DNA from: Sporosarcina sp. ACRSL
Lineage (GTDB): Bacteria > Bacillota > Bacilli > Bacillales_A > Planococcaceae
Assembly (NCBI RefSeq): GCF_022346605.1
Contig: NZ_JAKRNT010000003.1
Span: forward strand, 1 to 64,000
Direction of reading: 5' to 3'
DNA length: 64,000 bases
This document shows positions 17,390 through 26,758 of the stretch, piece after piece. Under the pieces are notes generated by a model. The model saw only the letters and a list, made by a program, of their open reading frames with translations, did no database searches and had not been told where the DNA came from. The stretch's first letter is position 1, and every line of letters starts with the position of its first letter. The translations under genes and the position numbers were made by a program.

Positions 17390-18580
17390 TTATGAAATAA
17401 CGCCAAGCTCTTTTCCAACTTTTTCATAGATTGCGAGCGCTTCGTCGAGCATTTCCTTCGTATGGGAAGCGATCGGCATATTCCGTACGCGCCCTTTGCC
17501 CTTCGGAACTGTCGGGAAGACGATTGATTTGGCATAGACGCCTTCTTCGATCAGCCGTTTCGAGAATTGCTGCGTCAACTTCTCGTCACCGATAATGCAT
17601 GGCGTAATCGGCGTTTCGGACACACCTATGTTAAAGCCCAATTGTTTCAAGCCTTTTTTCAAGTAGTTTCCATTCTCCCATAACTTATCATACAGCTCGG
17701 TGGACTCCATGATTTTGTCGAGCGCGCCCATGATTGCAGCGACATCCCCTGCAGGCAATGCTGTTGAGAATAAAAACGGACGGGATCGCACTTTTAACCA
17801 GTCGATCAATTCCTGCTTCCCTGCAACATAACCGCCGACGACACCAATCGCTTTCGATAGCGTTCCGATTTGGAAGTCGATCTCTTTTTCAAGGCCGAAA
17901 TGCTTCACAGTCCCTTTCCCTTTTCCGGTTACGCCGGATCCGTGCGCATCATCGACATAGGTAATCAAGTCGAATTCTTTGGCAATCTCCACAATTTCAG
18001 GGAGCTTCGCAATATTGCCATCCATTGAAAAGACGCCATCCGTAATATACATAAGTTTGCCATATTGTCCGGATTCTTTCGCCTCTTTCGCTTTCGCACG
18101 CAAATCGTCCATGTCCTGGTGCTTCACTCGGATGATTTTCGCACCAGAGAGACGGCAGCCGTCGATGATCGAAGCGTGGTTCAATTCATCCGAAAGTATA
18201 GCGTCCTGTTTATTCATGACCGCAGAAATCGCCGCCATATTGCAGTTAAAGCCGGATTGGTAAGAAATTGCCGCTTCCGTCCCTTTGAACTCAGCAAGTT
18301 TCTTCTCCAGCTCAATATGGATGTCGAGCGTTCCGTTGATTGTCCGGACAGCTCCTGCTCCGACACCGTATTTTTCCGTCGCTGCAATCGCGAGTTTTTT
18401 CAAATCTTCGTCCGTTGCAAGACCTAAATAGTTATTTGAGGATAGATTGATCAATTCTTTTCCGTTGATTTTAATTTTTGGACCGTTCGGACCTTCTACA
18501 GGCTCAATTACATTGTAGAGGCCTTGGTCGCGCAGTTCCTGTAAATTTTCTTGTAAAAAAGCGTCGAGAACTTTTGACAA
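17390..18580 (-). CDS. kbl: Glycine C-acetyltransferase (2-amino-3-ketobutyrate CoA ligase)
   Basis: The 396-residue PLP enzyme of the alpha-oxoamine synthase family cleaves 2-amino-3-ketobutyrate with CoA to glycine and acetyl-CoA, after threonine dehydrogenase. Seen motifs: [31 protein letters not shown] (cofactor Asp and His) and [12 protein letters not shown] with the PLP lysine. The TTG at 18580 follows AAAGGAAG by six bases and gives the standard length; ATG 18622 adds 14 residues. Confidence 0.93.
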   Translation of the reverse strand: MSKVLDAFLQENLQELRDQGLYNVIEPVEGPNGPKIKINGKELINLSSNNYLGLATDEDLKKLAIAATEKYGVGAGAVRTINGTLDIHIELEKKLAEFKGTEAAISYQSGFNCNMAAISAVMNKQDAILSDELNHASIIDGCRLSGAKIIRVKHQDMDDLRAKAKEAKESGQYGKLMYITDGVFSMDGNIAKLPEIVEIAKEFDLITYVDDAHGSGVTGKGKGTVKHFGLEKEIDFQIGTLSKAIGVVGGYVAGKQELIDWLKVRSRPFLFSTALPAGDVAAIMGALDKIMESTELYDKLWENGNYLKKGLKQLGFNIGVSETPITPCIIGDEKLTQQFSKRLIEEGVYAKSIVFPTVPKGKGRVRNMPIASHTKEMLDEALAIYEKVGKELGVIS

Positions 18581-18643
18581 ATCGATCTTCCTTTCAAACA
18601 GGTGATGCCCCCATTTTAGCATATAGGGCGCGGAAGTTCCCTA

Positions 18644-19726
18644 TCACAGGTCGATCCATTTCGAAAGTTGTCGCGTCTTTTCCTCAAATGTCTTCCTAAC
18701 AATTGCTTGATCCATGACTTCACGAAGCCAGTTCTCACTCTGCGCATATGCATGCATATATCCTGTTGCATCCATGATTTTTTCTTTGTACATACTACTG
18801 ATTTCGCCAATCTTCTCTTCCGCCTCCGCGTCTTCCATACAGAGCGAAACGAGATCGAGAATTTCATCCAACGGGCTTTCCGGATCGTATTCATGCGGCT
18901 GTGTCGCATCGAACAGGCATACCGACAATTCAGGCAATAACAAAAGATCGACGCTCGTCGGATCGAGGCCGCACCACCCGTACAGCACATCAATCCCCCG
19001 TCGTTCCGCTTCTTTACCAAGCTTTTTTAACATCGTCGATTTCCCTGTTCCGGATAATCCTTTCATGAGGATTCTCCTTTTCATACGGCTCGTAATCGAA
19101 GGAAGGAAATCGCGGGATCCGCCTGGACTTAACGACCCCGCGATCCGATGCGATACGGTTGATTTCTTATGCAAGTTCATACTGCCGAAAAGTTCCTTCT
19201 TCAATGATTCGATGAGCTGCTCATGTTCCATCCACATCATTCTGGCAATGTTCACTTGCTCCCAATCATCATGAATGCGCAAGGCATCCGACATGGCGTT
19301 CATCATTTTTAATAGCACTTTGTTTGATTCTTCCACAAAAGCTGTCATTTCGGTCGAACGGGCTTGCAGTTTTCCTTCGTCAAACGCATCATAGAAGCTG
19401 ATGACGTGATGGCGGCCGCCAAGTTCGGCCGGCTCGAGCGAAACAGGGTGGGACGCTTGGAGGATGAATAAATCGAGGTCCCTTACAAAGATAGCGTCCG
19501 TATTGTCAGGATCGACAGGATTGTTGAAGCGATCCACATCGAATCCCCTTTTGATAAAGTGAGCTGCCGCATCATTCAATACATCGGATAATGCATTTGA
19601 AGGCGGCGCTTTTAGAAAAACTGTCTTTTGAGCGGTGGCAATCAAAGTATCGTATTTGTGCGCAATTCCTCGCCCCGTATAGGCTGTCCCCATGTATTCC
19701 GTTATTGTCCCGTATATGATGACCAT
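18644..19726 (-). CDS. PRK06851-type protein, two P-loop modules, first degenerate
   Basis: The 360-residue protein has a Walker A, MKGLSGTGKSTMLKK, at about residue 230 and downstream RRGIDVLYGWCGLDP and VCLFDATQPHEYDPE. The N-terminal half looks like a second copy of the module (TGRGIAHKYDT, then KTVFLKAPPSNALSDVL), in which the position of the P-loop reads APPSNALSD, so it cannot bind nucleotide in the normal way. The family is an uncharacterised ATPase group of Bacillales. It is upstream of kbl on the same strand with a 63-bp gap. The start has only AGGAAAGG directly before the ATG. Confidence 0.65.
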   Translation of the reverse strand: MVIIYGTITEYMGTAYTGRGIAHKYDTLIATAQKTVFLKAPPSNALSDVLNDAAAHFIKRGFDVDRFNNPVDPDNTDAIFVRDLDLFILQASHPVSLEPAELGGRHHVISFYDAFDEGKLQARSTEMTAFVEESNKVLLKMMNAMSDALRIHDDWEQVNIARMMWMEHEQLIESLKKELFGSMNLHKKSTVSHRIAGSLSPGGSRDFLPSITSRMKRRILMKGLSGTGKSTMLKKLGKEAERRGIDVLYGWCGLDPTSVDLLLLPELSVCLFDATQPHEYDPESPLDEILDLVSLCMEDAEAEEKIGEISSMYKEKIMDATGYMHAYAQSENWLREVMDQAIVRKTFEEKTRQLSKWIDL

Positions 19727-19772
19727 CCTTTCCTTTTTAGACTACTTGCTTATTTACCATATGCCCAGCCCA

Positions 19773-19815
19773 TAAAAAAAAGCACGGCTTGTCTGCCTGT
19801 GCTTTCAATTTTTTA
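19773..19815. terminator. Terminator-like hairpin between divergent genes
   Basis: AAAGCAC/GTGCTTT with an inner GG/CC forms a hairpin with eight A on the left and six T on the right. It lies between two gene starts, not gene ends. Confidence 0.7.
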
Positions 19816-19877
19816 AATATTAATTGTGCGATAATAGATATTATTATTTTGATGAATAGGTCGGAAGGAGTTGTAAA

Positions 19878-20609
19878 ATGAAACAAAATAAATATGATGA
19901 TCTCAATTTCTTTTCAGCGTATGAAAAGATGCCACGTTCAATTAACGGACTTGATAGTGCGGGAGAATGGCATATTTTAAGAGAAATGATACCTAACCTG
20001 CAACATAAAGATGTACTCGATTTAGGCTGTGGCTTCGGCTGGCATTGCCGTTATGCTCGTGAACAGCAAGCCAGTTCTGTCATCGGGGTAGATCTTTCAA
20101 AGAAAATGCTTCAAAAAGCTCGTGAAATGGCGGATGACTCTGCAATTACGTACATTAACATGGCAATTGAAGACATATCTTTTTCAGAATCGCAATTTGA
20201 TGTTGTCATTAGTTCGTTAGCTTTTCACTATATAGAGTCCTTTGAAGCAATCTGTAAAAAAGTTTATCATTGTTTAAAACCTGGGGGATCTTTCGTATTT
20301 TCAGTTGAACATCCAATTTTCACTTCCCGGAACGAACAAGATTGGCATTACGATGATGAAGGGAACCGCCTACATTGGGCAGTTGATCATTACCAGTCAG
20401 AAGGTTTGCGGGAAACAACATTCCTAACGGAGAATGTTGTTAAATATCATAAGACATTTTCGACCTATATGAATGACCTTATTAATGCAGGGTTTATTAT
20501 TAAGGAAGTCAAGGAACCGATCCCTTCTGAAGAAATGTTAAAGGGTATCCCCAATATGAAAGATGAACTCCGAAGACCAATGTTCTTACTCATTTCTTCT
20601 GAAAAATAA
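19878..20609 (+). CDS. Class I SAM-dependent methyltransferase
   Basis: The 243-residue protein has the SAM motif I VLDLGCGFGWHCRYA (about residues 49-63), motif II region VIGVDLSKKML and FDVVISSLAFHYI, a Methyltransf_11/25-like arrangement. The substrate is unknown; a His in place of the usual residue after VISSLAF is typical of small-molecule or tRNA-type enzymes but not diagnostic. GGAAGGAG stands ten bases before ATG 19878. The base composition is more AT-rich than the neighbours, which could mean recent acquisition. Confidence 0.8.
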   Translation: MKQNKYDDLNFFSAYEKMPRSINGLDSAGEWHILREMIPNLQHKDVLDLGCGFGWHCRYAREQQASSVIGVDLSKKMLQKAREMADDSAITYINMAIEDISFSESQFDVVISSLAFHYIESFEAICKKVYHCLKPGGSFVFSVEHPIFTSRNEQDWHYDDEGNRLHWAVDHYQSEGLRETTFLTENVVKYHKTFSTYMNDLINAGFIIKEVKEPIPSEEMLKGIPNMKDELRRPMFLLISSEK

Positions 20610-20616
20610 ACAACAA

Positions 20617-20648
20617 AGGGAAACCCTGATAATTGGAGTTTCCCTACT
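20617..20648. terminator. Terminator between the methyltransferase and yczE-like genes
   Basis: AGGGAAAC (20617-20624) pairs with GTTTCCCT (20638-20645) between convergent genes; the T-run is weak. Confidence 0.6.
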
Positions 20649-20660
20649 TTACGTAGTCAT

Positions 20661-21299
20661 TTATTTAAGATATAAAACCTGGTCGTCTTCCTCACCGATA
20701 ATTCTCAATAGTAGTTTACGACATTGCGGCAATGCATAGTGGACGAATTGGCCGATGAGCAACGCGATGATGACTGTGCCGATTCCGACGGGACCGCCTA
20801 ATAACCATCCTGTAAAGGCAACAATCACCTCAATCGTCGTCCGCACGACTTTCACACTGATGCCGAATTTTTCAACGAAGATAAGCATGAGGCTATCGCG
20901 GGGACCTGCACCGATATTCGGTGCGACGTAAATACCGACGCCGTAAGCCATGACAGCGACACCAAGCGTGAAGATGATCACTTGTCCCGTCATCGAACTG
21001 AATTCAGGCAGCAACCAGTTGAACAAATCGATAAAGAGACCGGTCAGGATCATGTTCAACCAAGTGCCTACCTTTGGCCATTGCTTCAGCACGACGGCAG
21101 TCGCTGTGATGATAATAAAACCGGTGATGATGCCCCATGTCCCGATCGTCAGCCCGAAGTTCCGGTACAGTCCGATATGTAGGACGTCCCACGGCCCGAC
21201 GCCGAGGCGTTGGCCTTTAATCGTCATTGAAATTCCGAGCGATAAAATCATGACGCCAACAAGGAAGAAAATCCATCTCCATACTACAATCTTTTTCAT
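20661..21299 (-). CDS. YczE/YitT-type membrane protein
   Basis: The 212-residue protein has five predicted membrane helices and the conserved LGISMTIKGQRLGVGPWDVLH and GPRDSLM blocks seen in the YczE family, whose transport or anchoring role is not established. ATG 21299 opens with MKKIVVWRWIFFLVG. It is a single gene converging on the methyltransferase. Confidence 0.8.
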   Translation of the reverse strand: MKKIVVWRWIFFLVGVMILSLGISMTIKGQRLGVGPWDVLHIGLYRNFGLTIGTWGIITGFIIITATAVVLKQWPKVGTWLNMILTGLFIDLFNWLLPEFSSMTGQVIIFTLGVAVMAYGVGIYVAPNIGAGPRDSLMLIFVEKFGISVKVVRTTIEVIVAFTGWLLGGPVGIGTVIIALLIGQFVHYALPQCRKLLLRIIGEEDDQVLYLK

Positions 21300-21382
21300 T
21301 TATACTCTTCTCTCCATACTACTCCAGTGAATAGCTAGTTCTATGATTGTCCTATTGTAGCAGGTAGCCTTGAAATAAGCGA

Positions 21383-21871
21383 TTAGTCTTTGATGATGTC
21401 GATGAAAGACGCTTCGGCGACACGGGCAAGATCAACCGGAGACAACTTCATTTGCAAACCAGGCTTTCCTGCACTGACGATAATGCGCTCCAGCTGTTCG
21501 GCTGAAGCGTCTATGACTGTCGGATATTTCTTCTTCATGCCAATTGCAGAGCAGCCGCCACGGACGTACCCTGTCATTGCTGTCAGATCTTTTAACGGCA
21601 GCATATCTATTTTTTTCACACCCGCTGCCTTCGCAGCTTTCTTCAGATCGAGCTCCTGTGCGACCGGGATAATGAAGACAAATAACTCCCGCGGTCCCGC
21701 AATCGTCACGAGCGTCTTATATACGGATTCCGCCGCCTGCCCCGTCTTTTCAGCGACCGATACGCCGTCCAATTGTCCATCCTGGATATCATATTCCATC
21801 AACTCATATGGCACTTGCTCATTTTCCAATAGCCGCACTGCGTTTGTCTTTACCGATTTCCTCTTCGCCAA
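21383..21871 (-). CDS. ybaK: Cys-tRNA(Pro)/Cys-tRNA(Cys) deacylase YbaK
   Basis: The 162-residue YbaK/EbsC protein clears Cys mischarged on tRNA(Pro). It shows the YbaK-type blocks YKTLVTIAG with the key Lys, FVFIIPVAQELDLKKAAKAAG and YVRGGCSAIGMKKKYPTVID. The length is usual for the family. It shares direction with the GNAT gene upstream and yczE downstream but with gaps of 46 and 83 bases. Confidence 0.88.
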   Translation of the reverse strand: MAKRKSVKTNAVRLLENEQVPYELMEYDIQDGQLDGVSVAEKTGQAAESVYKTLVTIAGPRELFVFIIPVAQELDLKKAAKAAGVKKIDMLPLKDLTAMTGYVRGGCSAIGMKKKYPTVIDASAEQLERIIVSAGKPGLQMKLSPVDLARVAEASFIDIIKD

Positions 21872-21917
21872 ATCTACTCACATCCACTTCCCAAAGATTA
21901 CTCTTATTACATATAAA

Positions 21918-22346
21918 TTAAACTTGCTTTGCAAAACCTGTACTTTTCTCCCGATATCCCATCGCCTTATAGAAAGCATGCGCCGCCATACGTTCTGGAC
22001 GATTTCCGCTATTCACCACAATCCCAACTGCCCCTTTACTCCTTGCCCACTCTTCAGATGCCGCCAATAAAAGCTTGCCAATACCTTTATTGCGATACGT
22101 ATCATCTACCACAAAGGCAACAATTCGAACATATATCCCATCTGACTCGTAAAAAATGCCTGTACATAAACCAGACATGCCTACCACATTTCCTTCATCT
22201 TCAATGACCAATGTATGATAAGAGGGTTCCGCACTTATTTTTTCAAATCGGGTTGTCATCTGTTCAATTGAAGTTGGATAGCCCAGTTGGCTCATTAATA
22301 TGGCCATTTGAGGGATGTCGCTCGAGCATGCACTTCTTACTTTCAT
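21918..22346 (-). CDS. GNAT family N-acetyltransferase
   Basis: The 142-residue single-domain acetyltransferase has the acetyl-CoA motif A, VVDDTYRNKGIGKLLLAASEEWA (R/QxxGxG/A form RNKGIG), and ends with ERMAAHAFYKAMGYREKSTGF, typical of GNATs that act on small molecules. The substrate is unknown. It is followed by the ybaK gene. Confidence 0.88.
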   Translation of the reverse strand: MKVRSACSSDIPQMAILMSQLGYPTSIEQMTTRFEKISAEPSYHTLVIEDEGNVVGMSGLCTGIFYESDGIYVRIVAFVVDDTYRNKGIGKLLLAASEEWARSKGAVGIVVNSGNRPERMAAHAFYKAMGYREKSTGFAKQV

Positions 22347-22369
22347 AGTCCTCTACCCCTTTTATGAAT

Positions 22370-22398
22370 TAAAAAGGCCGCCATCAACTGGCGACCTC
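22370..22398 (-). terminator. Rho-independent terminator upstream of the GNAT gene
   Basis: On the minus strand GGTCGCC pairs with GGCGGCC across a short loop and is followed by TTTTT; it would end the 22472-23071 gene. Confidence 0.6.
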
Positions 22399-22471
22399 CC
22401 AAAACAATTACCCTCCGCATAATTACGCCCATTTAAAATGGACGACATTCACCGGATACTTGTAAAGCATA

Positions 22472-23071
22472 TTAAGCAGTTTTATTATAATTCGGCCATT
22501 CTGCAATAAACCCAATCCGTTTTGCTTCTATTTGGATCGAATATGCGGAAATTGCTTTTGCAAATCGTTTCTGTTCTAACAATATTTCCCGTTCTACATC
22601 GTTTGGGAGATCCATGGATGCCACTTTGAACGCTTCCATCGTTTCACGATTCGCTGCAGCTTCCAATTGGGATTGCTCACGCTTTTGGAGGGCGAGCCTC
22701 GCTTCCGTTTCCATAATTTTGGCAGAAGCGGTTGCCGCTAGCTGATGATCCGCGGTCGTCGGCTCCGGTTCCGAGATCGCTTCCCTTCGGACATCCCGCC
22801 ACGCGTCAATCGTTTCTTCCAGCGTCTTCCCGAGAGGAAGGGCGATCTGCTTCACTTGACCGGCGTCCAGTTTCTTGAACTCCCGGGTTTCCTGTCCCGC
22901 GTCCGGCTCCTTTTTCCCGGTCAGCAACGCTTCCAGATCTTCGAGCATTTTTTGATTCCGCCCATTATAATCTGCCTGGCGATGATAAGCTTGTTCTGCA
23001 TTTCGGCGTCTCACTGCGTCATACCGTTGCATTTGGTCGGCAGCGGATGCGACCGTCATGATGGCATTCAT
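22472..23071 (-). CDS. Hypothetical helical protein
   Basis: The 199-residue protein is almost entirely helical and charged, with YDAVRRRNAEQAYHRQAD near the start and a long Ala/Glu-rich stretch (AATASAKIMETEARLALQKR), a likely coiled coil. No signal peptide, membrane segment or catalytic motif is seen and I do not recognise the family. ATG 23071 follows GGGAGGTGA by five bases; an upstream ATG at 23104 encodes the ribosome site. Confidence 0.65.
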   Translation of the reverse strand: MNAIMTVASAADQMQRYDAVRRRNAEQAYHRQADYNGRNQKMLEDLEALLTGKKEPDAGQETREFKKLDAGQVKQIALPLGKTLEETIDAWRDVRREAISEPEPTTADHQLAATASAKIMETEARLALQKREQSQLEAAANRETMEAFKVASMDLPNDVEREILLEQKRFAKAISAYSIQIEAKRIGFIAEWPNYNKTA

Positions 23072-23217
23072 GTCACTCACCTCCCGATACATGTCCACTT
23101 TCAATTATGTGTATTATATCCAGTATTTGCTTACGGAAACATCCTGCGAAAGGTTCAAAGTCTGATTATTCAAAAGGTATTTTTGACTGGGTATTTTTAC
23201 CCATTTCCGTACACCGA

Positions 23218-25383
23218 TCACTTATCGAACAGTTTTTTCAACGCATCCGCCATTGCCGTGTTCACCGGCTCTTCCTGCTTCTTCATATACTTCTGAACGT
23301 CACGTTTGTCCGCCTTTTTACCGCCGGATTGCGCGCGTCGCTTTTCAAAGGCAGATAGCTTTTCGCGGTGGCCACATTTACAGACGAAGATTCTTCCGTC
23401 CCCTTCTCCGCGCAATTCAAGCTTCTTCTTACAGTTCGGGCATCGCGCATTCGTCAATTGGGAGACGTTGCGACGATGACCGCATTCCCGGTCTTGGCAG
23501 ACGAGCATTTTACCGCGCTTTCCATTCACTTCAAGCAATGGCTTTCCGCAATCCGGGCACATTTTTCCTGTCACATTATCGTGTTTGAACTTCTTCTCGT
23601 CAGTCTTAATTTCCTTAACGGTCTTCTTCGAGAAGTCGATCATCTCTTTCATGAAAGCCTCTTTTTTCATTTTGCCGTTGGCGATTTTCGTCAAGCTTTG
23701 CTCCCATTCAGCGGTTAAAGCAGGAGATTTCAAATCTTCCGGTACAAGTTCAAGCAGCTGCCTGCCTTTTGAAGTCGTGAAGATGTCATTCCCTCTCTTC
23801 TCGATGACGAATGAACTAAACAACTTTTCGATGATGTCAGCGCGTGTCGCAACAGTTCCAAGGCCGCCTGTATCGCCAAGCGTTTTAATCAGGTCTTTTG
23901 ATTCCCCCGCCATGAACTGTGCAGGGTTTTCCATTGCCGCAAGCAATGTTCCTTCATTGAAACGCGCCGGCGGTTTTGTTTGCCCTTCCGTCATGACGAT
24001 GGCGCGGATTTTCACTTCAGCACCTTTCGTGAAAGCCGGCAACCTGTCCGTATCTTCCTCTTCCTCCTCTGTGGAATAAACAGCCTTCCACCCTTCGTCG
24101 GTGACCGTTCTTCCTTTCGCCTTGAACATCTCCCCGCCAACGTCAAGTTCTGCAGTCACTTGCTCATAGCGGAACGGTCCGAAGAAGACAGCAAGGAAAC
24201 GTTTGACAATCAAATCATATAAACGTTGCTCCTTGTCGGAAAGGTTTTGATAGATCGGTGTCTCCTCCGTCGGGATGATTGCGTGGTGATCGGATACGCG
24301 CTTATCATCAATGACGCCCTTCTGCGGCTTGACTGAATTCGAGCGCAATAATACATTGACCGACTTCCGATATGGTCCGATATCGACCGCTTTGATACGC
24401 TCTTTCAAAGTACCCGCCATATCAGACGTCAAATGCTTCGAATCAGTCCGCGGATACGTCACCGCTTTATGTCGTTCATATAGATTTTGCAGTGTCGACA
24501 ATGTCTCTTTCGCAGACCACGACCAACGTCGATGCGCTTCCTTCTGCAGTTCCGTCAAATCGAATAGATGGGGAGCCGGCTGTTGCTTCGGTGTCGTTTT
24601 CACATCGATTACCTTTCCGGAATGAACCCCGTCAAGCTTCGTCAACAGTTTTTCGATCGCATCTTTATTGAATGACTGTGTCTGGCCCGCCTTATCGGAC
24701 CATGTGAACCTTGCCGTTTCCGTCAACGCCTGCAATCCGTAATACGATTTCGGCTTGAATTCACGGATTTGCCGTTCGCGCTCTGCAATCATCGCAAGTG
24801 TCGGGGTCTGGACACGCCCCGTCGATAATTGGGCGTTATATTTCACCGTCAGCGCACGTGTCGCGTTAATGCCGACTACCCAGTCCGCTTCCGCACGGGC
24901 AACCGCTGCCTCGTACAAGTTTTCATATTGGCGGCCGTCCTTTAAGTTGTTGAATCCATCTTTGATCGCTTTATCGGTAACTGATGAAATCCAAAGCCTT
25001 TTTACGGGCTTACGGTTCTTCGCCATTTCTAAGATCCAGCGGGCGACGAGTTCACCTTCACGTCCAGCATCCGTCGCGATGATGACATCTTTCACATCAT
25101 TCCGTCGAAGCTGTGCCTTCACCGCGTTGTATTGTTTCGTCGTCTGACGGATCGGCGTCAATTTGAACGGATCCGGAATGATCGGCAAATGTTCCAGTTT
25201 CCATTCCTTATATTCATTGCCGTACCCTTCCGGATCGGCGTGTGTCACAAGATGGCCGAGCGCCCACGTGACGATATATTTTTGGCCTTCCAAAAAGCCA
25301 TTACCTTTTTTATTACAGCCGAGCACCCGCGCAATATCTCTTGCAACGGAAGGCTTTTCGGCCAACACTACTGATTTGGACAT
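23218..25383 (-). CDS. topB: DNA topoisomerase III
   Basis: The 721-residue type IA topoisomerase has an N-terminal TOPRIM domain (VVLAEKPSVARDIARVLG and DAGREGELVAR), the active-site Tyr in TYPRTDSKHLT (about residue 310), and a C-terminal zinc-ribbon tail with several CxxC pairs (CPDCGKPLLE, CQDRECGHRR, CPNCKKKLEL, CKCGH). It decatenates single-stranded crossovers during replication and recombination. The length and tail match TopB of Bacillales. It is monocistronic and follows a GC-rich array. Confidence 0.95.
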   Translation of the reverse strand: MSKSVVLAEKPSVARDIARVLGCNKKGNGFLEGQKYIVTWALGHLVTHADPEGYGNEYKEWKLEHLPIIPDPFKLTPIRQTTKQYNAVKAQLRRNDVKDVIIATDAGREGELVARWILEMAKNRKPVKRLWISSVTDKAIKDGFNNLKDGRQYENLYEAAVARAEADWVVGINATRALTVKYNAQLSTGRVQTPTLAMIAERERQIREFKPKSYYGLQALTETARFTWSDKAGQTQSFNKDAIEKLLTKLDGVHSGKVIDVKTTPKQQPAPHLFDLTELQKEAHRRWSWSAKETLSTLQNLYERHKAVTYPRTDSKHLTSDMAGTLKERIKAVDIGPYRKSVNVLLRSNSVKPQKGVIDDKRVSDHHAIIPTEETPIYQNLSDKEQRLYDLIVKRFLAVFFGPFRYEQVTAELDVGGEMFKAKGRTVTDEGWKAVYSTEEEEEDTDRLPAFTKGAEVKIRAIVMTEGQTKPPARFNEGTLLAAMENPAQFMAGESKDLIKTLGDTGGLGTVATRADIIEKLFSSFVIEKRGNDIFTTSKGRQLLELVPEDLKSPALTAEWEQSLTKIANGKMKKEAFMKEMIDFSKKTVKEIKTDEKKFKHDNVTGKMCPDCGKPLLEVNGKRGKMLVCQDRECGHRRNVSQLTNARCPNCKKKLELRGEGDGRIFVCKCGHREKLSAFEKRRAQSGGKKADKRDVQKYMKKQEEPVNTAMADALKKLFDK

Positions 25384-25470
25384 AACAAAATCCCCTTTCT
25401 ACCTACTTTGATTATAAAGGAGAACGACCTCCGATGCATTCTTGGTGAAAATTACTAATGGGAGGGATGG

Positions 25471-26058
25471 CTTTGGACTTGGAAGGTCTTGCTTTGAGCG
25501 CAGGGCGGCTCGCTTTGAGCGCGGAATGGCTGACTTTGAGCGCGGGGCAGCTCGCTTTGAGCGCGGAGCGACTTGCTTTGAGCGTGAGACGGCTCACTTT
25601 GAGCGCAGGGCGACTTGCTTTGAGCGCGAGACGGCTCACTTTGAGCGCGGGGCAGCTTGCTTCGGGCGCGGGGCGGATCGCTTCGGGCGCGGGATGGCTT
25701 GCTTCGGGCGCGGGGCGGCTGGCTTCAGGCGCGAAGCGGATCGCTTCGGGCGCGGGACAGCTTGCTTCAGGCGTGGGGCGGCTTACTTCGGGCGCGGGGC
25801 GGATCGCTTCGGGCGCGGGATGGCTTGCTTCAGGCGTGGGGCGGCTTACTTCGGGCGCGGGGCGGATCGCTTCGGGCGCGGGATGGCTTGCTTCAGGCGT
25901 GGGGTGGCTTACTTCGGGCGCGGAGCGGCTGGCTTCGGGCGTGGGACCCCTTACTTTGGACGCGCGACCCCTCGCTTTGGACGCGGCACCCCTCACTTTG
26001 GACGCGGCACCTCTCACTTTGGACGCCCGCCCCCTCACTTTGGACGCGATACATCATC
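25471..26058. repeat. GC-rich 21-bp phased array (array 3, 28 units)
   Basis: Units begin with CTTTGAGCGCGG, CTTCGGGCGCGG or CTTTGGACGCGG. The first starts at 25471 and the last at 26038, 567 bp apart, which is 27 steps of exactly 21 bp with no slip. Cores shift along the array from TTTGAGCGC through TTCGGGCGC to TTTGGACGC, as if it grew by local duplications; a 63-bp block (three units) is repeated three times near 25740-25920. It fills the gap between the FMN-reductase terminator and topB. Long open frames through it are artefacts of the 21-bp period. Confidence 0.97.
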
Positions 26059-26060
26059 CA

Positions 26061-26110
26061 CAAAAAAAAGCTGCCACAGAAAGTCATTTTCGACTTTCTG
26101 GACAGCCCCT
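26061..26110 (-). terminator. Rho-independent terminator of the FMN-reductase gene
   Basis: On the minus strand GCTGTCCAGAAAGTC pairs with GACTTTCTGTGGCAGC and is followed by a run of eight T, next to the array flank GACGCGATAC. Confidence 0.88.
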
Positions 26111-26118
26111 ACTATCTA

Positions 26119-26682
26119 TCAATGCGAGTCTAATGCATCCTTGCAGAGATCTTTGCTCATTTCTGTATATTTCGTAAACACTCTCGCCAATTCACGTAAC
26201 CGGTTATGTACATCTTCATCGATGATGCGGTTATCTTGGTCGAAATGGCCTGAATGGGTATAAACGAAATTCGGTGTAACAAGACAGCGGAAATAATCCA
26301 AAATCGGCTTCAGCTGAAATTCGGCGACGAGATGATGCTGATATGTGCCCCCATTTGCTACCATTGAAACCGGTTTGTAACGCATCGCATGGGGATGCAG
26401 CATATCAAATGCATTTTTCAGCACACCTGGAATGGAGCCTTGAAAGATAGGCGTTGCAATGATGTAGGCATCTGCCGCTTCAAATTTCCGCACCATTTCC
26501 TGCATGTCTGCGTTATATTGTTCTGACGGACGTCCGTCCACAAATTGGTGATCATAGTCCGCTAAATTCATTCGTGCAATTTGGAAATCCGCACTTGCCT
26601 CTTTTAAGTATTCCTCTACCGTATCAAGTACGGCGCCCGTTTTGCTGCCGATAATGGTCCCGTCCACAAACAAAACTTTCAC
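26119..26682 (-). CDS. NADPH-dependent FMN reductase / NAD(P)H oxidoreductase
   Basis: The 187-residue flavodoxin-fold protein has the FMN loop DGTIIGSKTGAVLDTV near the N-terminus, and ATPIFQGSIPGVLKNAFDML (split here as ATPIFQGSIPG then VLKNAFDML), the NADPH-dependent FMN reductase signature. It probably reduces free FMN or small substrates. It is a single gene with its own terminator. Confidence 0.85.
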   Translation of the reverse strand: MKVLFVDGTIIGSKTGAVLDTVEEYLKEASADFQIARMNLADYDHQFVDGRPSEQYNADMQEMVRKFEAADAYIIATPIFQGSIPGVLKNAFDMLHPHAMRYKPVSMVANGGTYQHHLVAEFQLKPILDYFRCLVTPNFVYTHSGHFDQDNRIIDEDVHNRLRELARVFTKYTEMSKDLCKDALDSH

Positions 26683-26758
26683 TGGTCATCCTCCTCAAAA
26701 GCTGTTTCTACAAAGACCATCGTACCATAACAGATGTCCCCATTACCTTAAAACGAGC

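Noticed and set aside
25442..26263. Long open frames through the GC-rich array (and similar ones at 50-467, 7839-8295)
   Set aside because: They exist in several frames on both strands because 21 is divisible by three, have no ribosome sites, and encode only the repeat; the sister 20-bp arrays cannot be coding.
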